Below, one piece after another: positions 8,769-16,529 of a stretch of DNA of 64,000 bases; the stretch's first letter is position 1; each line of letters opens with the position of its first letter. Below the pieces are notes generated by a model. It ran no database searches, had not been told where the DNA came from, and saw nothing but the letters and a program-made list of their open reading frames with translations. This stretch comes from Gammaproteobacteria bacterium (GTDB taxonomy: Bacteria; Pseudomonadota; Gammaproteobacteria; Pseudomonadales; Cellvibrionaceae), in assembly GCA_004172865.1 (NCBI GenBank), contig SEBV01000002.1, positions 186,001-250,000 on the forward strand, read 5' to 3'. Position numbers and translations under genes: made by a program.

Positions 8769-8889
8769 AATAAATATCAACAACGAACGACGTTTAAGAG
8801 GGCTGCTAGCTTAGTGGGTGATAGAGGCTTAGGCAACCATTCGTAAATTTAACGGTTTTATCTTTTCCGCGAACTTTTACATAAAAAAA

Positions 8890-8911
8890 GGGAATCACTT
8901 TCGTGATTCCC
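8890..8911 (-). terminator. Terminator of the first di-heme oxidoreductase gene
   Basis: GGGAATCAC and GTGATTCCC form a 9-bp stem with a 4-nt loop. On the minus strand it is followed by seven T residues. It lies 34 bp past the stop codon. Confidence 0.85.
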
Positions 8912-8945
8912 ATTAAGCACTGCAGGTTTAAGTGTTAGTACAAAA

Positions 8946-11678
8946 CTAAAGTGAGTTTATAAATTTCACTAGGGCATCTTTGTCGCTGGAGGAAAGCCTT
9001 TCGTAGGCTTGTTCTGCATTTAGGCCTTCGCCGCCATGCCAACGGATGGCTTCATCGATGGTGCGTGCGCGGCCATCGTGAAGGTAATTCGCGTTGGGTG
9101 TGCAGACTTTGTGTCCATCAACACCATAAGGAAGACCGTCGGTATTTTCAGGGCCAGTAACGCCGCCAGTGACGCACGGTGATAGACCTACACTCCAGAG
9201 CGGAGCGGTACGCCATTCGGCGCCACTGGCTTGGCCTTCGGCGAGATTATCCGCAAGCCCTGCGCCCATGTCGTGCAACAACAAGTCGGTATAGGGGTGA
9301 ATAGTTTGGCTACGCAATTCCGTTAAAGGTGCAAAACTTGAGGTGGTGAAAGTTGGAGTATGGCAAGCCGCGCAACCAGTGGTCGTAAATAGGTTTTTGC
9401 CTTGGATAACGGCAGCACTTGCGTAATCACGTTGTGAGCGAACACCTAATAAGGAAATGTATTTCACCAGATTCGTTAAATGGGTTTCACTCAATTCCGA
9501 TCCGGTAGTATTGCCGCAGTTGCTTTGTGCGGAGCCACAATCTGGTTTTGGCAATACGCTGGTCATCACCCCCATATCAGTATTTAACGCAGCGGCAACC
9601 TGGTGACGAACGCTAGTAGTCGCCGCTTTGTAGCCGAAACGACCAAGGCGAACTTGCCCGGTTACGGGGTCAGTAATTTTTTGTGCTTTGCCTGAAATGC
9701 CATCGCCATTTGCATCGTTTTCGTCAGCGAGCGCCAAGACTGCAGATTCAGGAATCGCTTCCAACAATCCCATACCGACCAGTTGCGGAGCGATGCGCGC
9801 TGAATATTGTGCAGGTGCGCCACGTTCGAATTGGAAGTTGGGTTTACGTAAACCGTTAACTTCGGTGAAAGAAGAAATCGATACATTTCCCTCACCAGAT
9901 GCAACGCCATTTACGTTGTTTGGCTGAAGCACGCGACCAATAGAGGACGATGGATTACCGGCGCTATCGCCCACTTTGAAGACCCATTTCGTCAATGGCT
10001 CACCTATAGCCGCGACCGCCGCGCGACCGTTGCGGTTATGGCATTGAACGCAGGATGAATTCACATAGTTGGGGCCGGCTTTACCAACCATCTCGTCAAA
10101 AACACCGTTCTCTTCCGACTCGTCGTGGTGGCCGTTGGTGAACTCGGTATGCGCAAGGCGACGACCCAAAACAAAGGGTTGGCCGTTGCCGTAACCCAAA
10201 CCGTAAGTCATCTGCATAAAGTGATCTGCAGGTTCTGCCGAGGTTTGGCGATTGAGACTGTGGCTGCCGCCAGTCAACGCAGCGGTGGGCATTTCAATTG
10301 AATCACGCTGATAGGTTTTGCCGCCCACAAACGGATTCATATCGGTCACGTCCCAAGGTACGAGCCCTTTGCCAACGATGTAGAGAAAAGTACTACCGTA
10401 ATAGTGATTGCGGCCTCTCAACAAAGTAGAACCATCAAGAAATAAGCTGATTTCAAACTCCAGCTTGTCGCCGATTTTGATGGGATTAAAACCGCCACGA
10501 CAGTTGATAGTGGATTCTTTCCAGTAATGGGTTTGGTCGATCACGTTCATCACACCGTTGCCGCAGAACTCAGCCAAAGTGTTGTTGCCGAGATACCACC
10601 AGCGGTTTTCTGCCTGGAGATCGTCAAGTTTGCCCAAGGTGGTAACGTTCATTCTGACGGTGGTGCCGCCCTTAGCGACGTAATCGACAATCTCAATGGC
10701 GTCGGTCCGGGTTTCCCAATAGAACGGTAGATAGTGATCGTGCAACTGGAAGTGGTTTTCTTTAGCGTGACGGTCACGAGCACGGTCAGAAAAGCGCGTG
10801 ACTAAGGCATCACCGCGATCAAACTGAATCACCGGTTCCAAAGCGGTAGAACTGTTAAATAGCGGCACTATAGTACCGAGCGCAACTGAACTAACCGAGC
10901 TTGCAACACTCGCCTTTGAGGATGCAATACTAGCTTTAGAGGATGCAACCGCCGAGCTAACGACTGACGCAACGCTCGCTTTCGAACTCGCAACGCTGGC
11001 CTTGGAAGTCGACGCAGTAGAACTCGCTGGCGTCGAAGAAGCGCCTACCGTGCAGCAATTAAATTGCGCCCAGGCCGTATCGGTTTGACCGCCTGCAGCA
11101 ATGCCAATAGTGAAGAAGAAGCGCACAACCGCGCCCGCGGGAATGCTAGTGATGCTGTAGGTATTGGTGTTATCCGCGTTATGCGTCATGCGGATATTGA
11201 GTTGGCTGCCGCCGTTGATGGTGTAATGAACATCGGCCCAGGGCGCATTGTTAGCAAAAAACTGCGCGCTGGAACTGGTGAGAATTCGATAGCCGTTGCC
11301 CGTGCTGGGCGCGGTGCTACTTGCTGAACTTGTCGATGAACTCACCACCGCGCAGCAACTAAATTGTACCCAGGCGGTATCGGTTTGACCGCCAGCCGCA
11401 ACGCCAATCGTATAGGAATATCTAACCGTCGCGCCCACCGGGATCGCACTTAAGGTGTAGGTATTAGAATTGTCCGCATTGTGTGTCATGCGAATATTTT
11501 GTTGCCCGCCACCATTAACGGTGTAATGAACATCCGCCCAGGGAGCGTTGTTTGCGTAAAGTTTCACACTTGAACTTGAGAGCACTGTGTGGCCGCTTTG
11601 CGCGAACACACTGACGCTGCCCATGAGCAATAAAAATCCTACTAAATAGCGCAAAGGTTGTTTGAAAAGACTAAGCAT
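8946..11678 (-). CDS. Secreted di-heme oxidoreductase with two N-terminal beta-sandwich (CBM-like) repeats
   Basis: A 910-residue protein. The ATG at 11678 has a perfect AAGGAGG site and opens a signal peptide (MLSLFKQPL..., about 26 residues). Two copies of an ~85-residue module follow (about 28-112 and 128-212), each with NNAPWADVHYT(V/I)NGG and NIRMTHNADN; they resemble CBM56-type beta-glucan-binding domains, at low certainty. A poly-Ser/Ala/Lys linker (about 213-260) leads to the catalytic part. Heme-binding CXXCH motifs lie at C543-H547 (CVQCH) and C769-H773 (CAACH), as in the di-heme oxidoreductase (DHOR, DUF1111) family related to MauG and cytochrome c peroxidase. About 250 residues between linker and first heme (from IQFDRGDALVTRFSDRARD) are shared only with the paralogue at 12346-15876. 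It probably acts outside the cell on or near a polysaccharide. Confidence 0.85.
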   Translation of the reverse strand: MLSLFKQPLRYLVGFLLLMGSVSVFAQSGHTVLSSSSVKLYANNAPWADVHYTVNGGGQQNIRMTHNADNSNTYTLSAIPVGATVRYSYTIGVAAGGQTDTAWVQFSCCAVVSSSTSSASSTAPSTGNGYRILTSSSAQFFANNAPWADVHYTINGGSQLNIRMTHNADNTNTYSITSIPAGAVVRFFFTIGIAAGGQTDTAWAQFNCCTVGASSTPASSTASTSKASVASSKASVASVVSSAVASSKASIASSKASVASSVSSVALGTIVPLFNSSTALEPVIQFDRGDALVTRFSDRARDRHAKENHFQLHDHYLPFYWETRTDAIEIVDYVAKGGTTVRMNVTTLGKLDDLQAENRWWYLGNNTLAEFCGNGVMNVIDQTHYWKESTINCRGGFNPIKIGDKLEFEISLFLDGSTLLRGRNHYYGSTFLYIVGKGLVPWDVTDMNPFVGGKTYQRDSIEMPTAALTGGSHSLNRQTSAEPADHFMQMTYGLGYGNGQPFVLGRRLAHTEFTNGHHDESEENGVFDEMVGKAGPNYVNSSCVQCHNRNGRAAVAAIGEPLTKWVFKVGDSAGNPSSSIGRVLQPNNVNGVASGEGNVSISSFTEVNGLRKPNFQFERGAPAQYSARIAPQLVGMGLLEAIPESAVLALADENDANGDGISGKAQKITDPVTGQVRLGRFGYKAATTSVRHQVAAALNTDMGVMTSVLPKPDCGSAQSNCGNTTGSELSETHLTNLVKYISLLGVRSQRDYASAAVIQGKNLFTTTGCAACHTPTFTTSSFAPLTELRSQTIHPYTDLLLHDMGAGLADNLAEGQASGAEWRTAPLWSVGLSPCVTGGVTGPENTDGLPYGVDGHKVCTPNANYLHDGRARTIDEAIRWHGGEGLNAEQAYERLSSSDKDALVKFINSL

Positions 11679-11820
11679 TTTTGCCTCCTTCCCTATCACA
11701 GAGACGCCACACTGAACTCGCGCGTGCAGAAAACTACCCATAACCGTAAAACGGCCATGAAGCCCTGACGATCCATGACAAAGCAATTAAGATTTCGGGC
11801 ACTAACTTGTGGACGCTGTA

Positions 11821-11897
11821 ATTTAAGGAACTATTGATTTAAGGAACTTTAATTAAAGGAACTTTGATTTAACGAACTTTTGATTTAAGTAACGTTA
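11821..11897. repeat. Tandem repeat, five imperfect 15-16-bp units
   Basis: Five head-to-tail units of the form ATTTAAGGAACTTTTG start at 11821, 11837, 11852, 11867 and 11883, with one to four changes each. They lie in the predicted leader of the di-heme gene at 8946-11678, between its promoter and start codon. The paralogue's leader lacks the array. Copy number may vary between strains. Confidence 0.8.
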
Positions 11898-11985
11898 TAA
11901 ATCAGTGATTGATGATTGAACGCCTTGGCCGCGACATTGGCTTTGGCAAGTTATCTTTATTGTTGTTAAAACACGTTCTACCGAG

Positions 11986-12003
11986 GGCGAATATCGTTTC
12001 ACC
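11986..12003 (-). promoter_or_regulatory. Conserved leader hairpin or operator of di-heme gene A
   Basis: On the minus strand GGTGAA-ACGATA-TTCGCC can form a 6-bp stem (one G-U pair) with a 6-nt loop. The same element stands before the paralogous gene at 16066-16083 and differs only at two loop bases. It begins about 27 bp after the -12 element, so it would be at the very 5' end of the transcript. Confidence 0.5.
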
Positions 12004-12030
12004 ACGCAAACATACTGGCACAGGCTGGGC

Positions 12031-12045
12031 GCAAATACCGTCCCA
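12031..12045 (-). promoter_or_regulatory. Sigma-54-like promoter of di-heme gene A
   Basis: The minus strand reads TGGGACGGTATTTGC. Against the sigma-54 consensus TGGCACGRNNNTTGC there is one mismatch and the GG-to-GC spacing is exact. It lies about 350 bp before the start codon. The same element with one further change precedes the paralogue. Confidence 0.55.
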
Positions 12046-12146
12046 CTTCAACGGCATTTTTAACATGGGATAGATGCAAAAAAACTGGAACACTGGCACA
12101 GCCCAATGATTGTCTAGAGCATCAAACGGTTATTTGACATAGGTCA

Positions 12147-12210
12147 CAAGCTCCAGCTTGGACGGGTAAATTGGCTAGTCCTGTGGTATGCGTTCGCAAG
12201 CTGGAGCTTG
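12147..12210. repeat. Inverted-repeat pair of palindromic 14-mers
   Basis: CAAGCTCCAGCTTG at 12147-12160 and CAAGCTGGAGCTTG at 12197-12210 are exact reverse complements, and each is itself a near palindrome. The bases after each copy also match in direct orientation (GGACGGGTAA and GGGACGAGTAA). This looks like a small dispersed intergenic repeat. It is followed at 12226 by GGAGG and an ATG that meets a stop after three codons. Confidence 0.6.
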
Positions 12211-12308
12211 GGACGAGTAACTAAAAGGAGGAATTATGCAAATTTAGTATCGCCGGAAATCTCGGCTGTGAATAGATTTGTGCGGGTGACTAAATCAGTC
12301 AAAAAAAA

Positions 12309-12326
12309 GGGGCACCTGAGCGCCCC
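12309..12326 (-). terminator. Terminator of the second di-heme oxidoreductase gene
   Basis: On the minus strand GGGGC and GCCCC flank a short loop, followed by TTTTTTTT. It lies about 20 bp past the stop of the gene at 12346-15876. Confidence 0.75.
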
Positions 12327-12345
12327 AAAAAGGAAGAACAACTCC

Positions 12346-15300
12346 CTACAAAGAATTTAAGAACTTGATCAGTGAATCCTTATCACCCGCCGACAAGCGC
12401 TCGTAAGCTTGCTCTGCCTTTAACCCTTCGCCGCCATGCCAGCGAATGGCTTCATCAATAGTGCGTGCGCGGCCATCATGCAGGTAATTGGCGCTTGGGG
12501 TGCAAACTTCGTTGCCATCAACACCGAAAGGAGTACCGCCGGGCGCGCCAGTTACACCGCCAGTCACACAAGGCGACAAACCAATTCCCCACAATGGCGG
12601 CGTGCGCCACTCCGCGCCACTTGCCAAACCTTCACCCAAATTATCTGCAAGGCCAGTTCCCATGTCATGCAACAACAGGTCGGTATAAGGATGGATGGTT
12701 TCATTGCGCAACTCGGCGAAAGGCGCGTAAGCCGAGGTTTTAAACGTCTCGGTATGGCACGCCGCGCAGCCCGTTGATGTGAATAGCGCCTTACCTTGAA
12801 TAACCTGGATATTGGCATAATCGCGTTGCGAGCGAACCCCCAACAAGGCGATGTATTTCACCAGATTTGTTAAATGCGCATCCGACAACTCTGAGCCGGC
12901 ATTACCGCAATTGCTTTGCGCAGATCCGCAATCAGGCCGTGGCAGTACCGATGTCATCACCCCCATATCCGTATTCAAGGCGGCAGCGACTTGATGGCGA
13001 ACGCTTGTGGTCGCGGCTTTATAGCCAAAACGGCCCAATCGCACGTCGCCGGTCACTGGGTCAGCCACCTTTTGCGCTTTACCGGAAATGCCATCGCCAT
13101 TTGTATCGTTCTCGTCTGCAAGTGCCAAAACTGCGGACTCAGGAATTGCTTCCAGCAAGCCCATTCCCACCAATTGCGGTGCTATACGCGCGGAATATTG
13201 CGCCGGAGCGCCGCGCTCAAACTGAAAGTTGGGTTTGCGTAAACCGTTCCCGAGATCGGTGAAGGAACTGATAGTCACATTGCCTTCGCCCGAACCTGCG
13301 CCATTAACATTTTGCGGTTGTAGCACTCGGCCAATTGCTGGAAATGGATTACCTGCGTTATCGCCCACCTTGAAAACCCACTTGGTCAAGGGCTCGCCGA
13401 TAGCGGCAACCGGCGCGCGGCCGTTGCGGTTATGGCATTGCACGCAGGATGCGTTAATGTAATTTGGCCCCGCTTTACCCACCATTTCGTCGAAAATTCC
13501 GTTCTCTTCCGATTCGTCATGGTGACCATTGGTAAATTCGGTGTGGGCTAAACGGCGCCCCAATACAAATGGCTGGCCGTTGTCGTAACCCAAGCCGTAA
13601 GCCATTTGTATAAAGTGATCGTCGGGCTCGGCAGAGGTTTGGCGATTCAAACTATGGCTGCCGCCCAACATGGCGGAAACGGGTAGCTCAATGCTGTCGC
13701 GTTGATAGGTTTTACCTTGCACGAAGGGGTTCATGTCGGTCACATCCCAAGGTACGAGTCCTTTACCCACCACATAAAGGAAGGTGCTGCCGTAGTAGTG
13801 ATCGCGCCCGCGCGGCAAGAAATTTTTGTCGAGGAACTGGCTAATCTCAAATTCGAGCTTGTCGCCTACCTTAATCACGCGGAAATTTTCGCGGCAATTG
13901 TTGGTATTTTCTTTCCAGTAATGGGTCGTATCTATCACGTTCATTACGCCGTTGCCGCAGAATTCCGCCAGAGTATTATTGCCGACATACCACCAGCGAT
14001 TTTCGGCTTGCAGATCATCCAGCTTCGCGAGCGTGGTTACGTTCATGCGAATCGTGGTGCCGCCTTTGGCAACGTAATCGATGATTTCGATAGACGCGGT
14101 GCGGTTTTCCCAATAGAACGGCAGGTAGTGATCGTGCAATTGGAAATGGTTTTCCTTGGCGTGACGGTCGCGAGCGCGATCAGAAAAGCGCGTGACCAAC
14201 GCATCACCGCGATCAAACTGAATCACCTGTTCTAACGCCGTTGTATTGTTAAACAACGAAACGATATTGCCCAAAGGAACCGAACTAGCGGAAGACGCAA
14301 CACTATTTGCCGCGCTGCTAATCGCCGGTGAAGAACTTGCAGATGATTTACTGCTGCTGGTCGCAACCGCCGAACTGCTGGTGGCAGCTTTGCTACTCGT
14401 GGTCGCCGTGCTGCTCGCTTTACTGGTGGACGCCGCGCTACTCACGCTGCTTGTGGTGCCACCAGTGCCGAAGACTTTCAATTCATATATCGAGTAGCCA
14501 TAACCATTGCCCACACTGCGCGCCGTACCAAAAATACGAACATAACGATAATTACCGGTTACAGCATTGGTATCCGTGCGATTGCCAAAAGTGCCGCCCG
14601 TGATGGCTGCCAAAATAATCCAGTTAACATTATCGTTTGACCCTTGTACTTGATAGCTACCGGCGTTGGCAGCCTCCCAGTCGATAACTACGCTACCTAA
14701 ATTGTAGGCTTGACCAAGATCAACACTGATCCAGCTTGGGTCTATACCTTGGCTAGATTCCCAACGGCTGCCCGCATTGCCATCAACTGCATTCGCCGCC
14801 GCCTGCAATGCCGTGCTTGCTACGGCTGTGCGCCCCAATGCCAGATTAAGGGTTGGCGATACGCTTGAGGCCACTGAATTGCTAGAAGACTTACTGCTAG
14901 CTGCAACCGAGCTACTGGTAGCCGGCTTGCTGCTACTTGTGGCGGCAACGCTGCTTGCAACGCCACCTGAGCCAGCCACTTTCAACTCATAAATAGAATA
15001 ACCCCAGTTATTGCCCACACTTCGCGCCGTAGCGTAGATACGAATATATCTATAGCTGCCGGTCACCGAATTGGTATCAGTGCGGTTGCCAAAAGCACCG
15101 CCGGTTTTGGTCGCGAGCGTAGCCCAACTGGTATTGTCATTTGAACCTTGCACTTGATAGTTAGCGGCATTGGCGGCCTCCCAATCAATGGTGACTGTAT
15201 TCAGGTTGTAGCTCGCACCCAAGTCGACACTGATCCAGCTTGGATCTACTCCCGCGGTAGATTCCCACCGCGTTCCCGCATTGCCATCAACCGCATCCGC

Positions 15301-15876
15301 CGCCGCTTGCAACGCAGAACTGGCGGTCGCTGGGCGGCCCAACGCCAAATTAGCGACAGGAATTCCCGTTGACGACGCACTGCTCGACGGTGTGGATGAA
15401 CTGCTTGAAGCCACCGCGCCGCCATAGATTTTTAGCGACCAGATTGAATAACCGTATTGGCTGGTGCGCGCCGTACCGTAGATACGTACGTACCGATAAC
15501 TGCCAGTGACGATAACCGTATCGGTACGATTGCCAAAAGTGCCACCAGTTTTGGTAACGAGCGTCGCCCAGTTGGTGTTGTCGTTCGAGCCCTGGATTTG
15601 ATAAGTAGCAGCATTGGCGGCTTCCCAATCCAACGCCACGCTTGTCAAGGCGAAGCTTGCGCCAAGATCTACCTTAATCCACGAAGGATCAGCAGATGCG
15701 GACTCCCAACGAGTACCGGCATTGCCATCCACCGCATTAGCCGCAGGCTGAACTGCCGTGCTCGCGGTAGCCGTTTTATTGAGAGCAAGATCCACTTGGG
15801 CGTAGAGAGGCGCGCTCCCCAACAGCAGCGCGAGCGCCACCAGCGAATAGAAATACTTTTTGGTTGATGCAAACAT
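12346..15876 (-). CDS. Secreted di-heme oxidoreductase with three F5/8 type C (CBM32-like) domains
   Basis: A 1176-residue paralogue of the gene at 8946-11678. The ATG at 15876 is preferred because GGTGGAG lies just before it; an upstream GTG overlaps that site. After a signal peptide (to about residue 27) come three discoidin/F5-8C modules (about 28-150, 175-305 and 345-470), each with (A/S)VDGNAG(T/S)RWES, SWI(K/S)VDLG and YRY(V/I)RI. Such modules (CBM32) usually bind galactosides or other glycans. Poly-Ser linkers separate them. The catalytic part is nearly the same as in the neighbour, with heme motifs at C811-H815 (CVQCH) and C1037-H1041 (CAACH). The two genes thus carry one redox core behind two different binding front ends. 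Confidence 0.86.
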   Translation of the reverse strand: MFASTKKYFYSLVALALLLGSAPLYAQVDLALNKTATASTAVQPAANAVDGNAGTRWESASADPSWIKVDLGASFALTSVALDWEAANAATYQIQGSNDNTNWATLVTKTGGTFGNRTDTVIVTGSYRYVRIYGTARTSQYGYSIWSLKIYGGAVASSSSSTPSSSASSTGIPVANLALGRPATASSALQAAADAVDGNAGTRWESTAGVDPSWISVDLGASYNLNTVTIDWEAANAANYQVQGSNDNTSWATLATKTGGAFGNRTDTNSVTGSYRYIRIYATARSVGNNWGYSIYELKVAGSGGVASSVAATSSSKPATSSSVAASSKSSSNSVASSVSPTLNLALGRTAVASTALQAAANAVDGNAGSRWESSQGIDPSWISVDLGQAYNLGSVVIDWEAANAGSYQVQGSNDNVNWIILAAITGGTFGNRTDTNAVTGNYRYVRIFGTARSVGNGYGYSIYELKVFGTGGTTSSVSSAASTSKASSTATTSSKAATSSSAVATSSSKSSASSSPAISSAANSVASSASSVPLGNIVSLFNNTTALEQVIQFDRGDALVTRFSDRARDRHAKENHFQLHDHYLPFYWENRTASIEIIDYVAKGGTTIRMNVTTLAKLDDLQAENRWWYVGNNTLAEFCGNGVMNVIDTTHYWKENTNNCRENFRVIKVGDKLEFEISQFLDKNFLPRGRDHYYGSTFLYVVGKGLVPWDVTDMNPFVQGKTYQRDSIELPVSAMLGGSHSLNRQTSAEPDDHFIQMAYGLGYDNGQPFVLGRRLAHTEFTNGHHDESEENGIFDEMVGKAGPNYINASCVQCHNRNGRAPVAAIGEPLTKWVFKVGDNAGNPFPAIGRVLQPQNVNGAGSGEGNVTISSFTDLGNGLRKPNFQFERGAPAQYSARIAPQLVGMGLLEAIPESAVLALADENDTNGDGISGKAQKVADPVTGDVRLGRFGYKAATTSVRHQVAAALNTDMGVMTSVLPRPDCGSAQSNCGNAGSELSDAHLTNLVKYIALLGVRSQRDYANIQVIQGKALFTSTGCAACHTETFKTSAYAPFAELRNETIHPYTDLLLHDMGTGLADNLGEGLASGAEWRTPPLWGIGLSPCVTGGVTGAPGGTPFGVDGNEVCTPSANYLHDGRARTIDEAIRWHGGEGLKAEQAYERLSAGDKDSLIKFLNSL

Positions 15877-16065
15877 AGTTGTCTCCACCCTGCTTACAAA
15901 ACGCAGCCAAATAACAGTGCAATGAAGCGAACACCGCCGTAAAAATACGCGACGCCAAACAGCACACTGTTAGATAAAGGTGTTTCTTGTAGAAGGTTGT
16001 AAATGATTTAACGCCGGGCTGGATAAGCCATAGCAACTTATGGTTATTGTTTGTTAAACACTGCA

Positions 16066-16083
16066 GGCGAATAGAGTTTCACC
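16066..16083 (-). promoter_or_regulatory. Conserved leader hairpin or operator of di-heme gene B
   Basis: On the minus strand GGTGAA-ACTCTA-TTCGCC repeats the element at 11986-12003. The stem bases are identical; only two loop bases differ. The distance to the -12 element is within one base of that in the paralogue. Confidence 0.5.
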
Positions 16084-16109
16084 ATTTCACAACTTTACCC
16101 AATCGTTTG

Positions 16110-16124
16110 GCAAATACCCTCCCA
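16110..16124 (-). promoter_or_regulatory. Sigma-54-like promoter of di-heme gene B
   Basis: The minus strand reads TGGGAGGGTATTTGC, two mismatches from TGGCACGRNNNTTGC with exact GG-to-GC spacing. It is the counterpart of the element at 12031-12045 and lies about 230 bp before the start codon. Confidence 0.5.
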
Positions 16125-16483
16125 CTTGCAACACAATCCAAGCAACCTAAAAACATGGGACAAGGAGGCTTTAAAAAATTTAACCGTACCTCGTACTAGA
16201 TCGACGCTTAAACGCCAGACCTTAAAAGAATTTGCTTCACATTGACCCACCAACAATTAACTTCCGCTTAAATATTATTATTTTGGTGCATAAACAATTG
16301 AAAATTAAGATCCATAGCTGTGCCAACAACCCATAGCAAAGCCCTAATTTCGCGCATATTTCCGCGTTATAAGCTCTTAGCTTAGGATCAACCACGTGGA
16401 ATAGATGAAGGAATAGGCACTAAGCGGCCTGCACTTGCGTGATTAGCAGTTCTTTAGGTACATCTGCCATTATTTCCGGTAAG

Positions 16484-16499
16484 TGGCATACCACTTGCA
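16484..16499 (+). promoter_or_regulatory. Sigma-54 promoter of the nitrate reductase fusion gene
   Basis: TGGCATACCACTTGCA matches the -24/-12 consensus TGGCAC-N5-TTGCA with one transition. A start of transcription near 16511 would leave a short leader with CCGGAG before the ATG at 16530. A TGGTGC half-site at 16283-16288 could belong to an NtrC site, but I see no complete palindrome. Confidence 0.65.
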
Positions 16500-16529
16500 A
16501 AACTCCAGGCAATCCGGAGTTTCGCAGCT

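Noticed and set aside
10861-11040. Repetitive Ser/Ala/Lys codons in the di-heme and LPMO genes seen as satellite DNA
   Set aside because: The repeats keep the reading frame and form inter-domain linkers typical of Cellvibrio-type secreted enzymes.
11821-11897. Tandem repeat considered as a CRISPR array
   Set aside because: Units are 15-16 bp, directly adjacent without spacers, imperfect, and no cas genes are in the window.
13702-14235. Open plus-strand frame of 177 codons opposite the second di-heme gene
   Set aside because: It mirrors the conserved core of the real gene on the other strand, has no ribosome site or family signal, and similar shadows occur opposite the paralogue.
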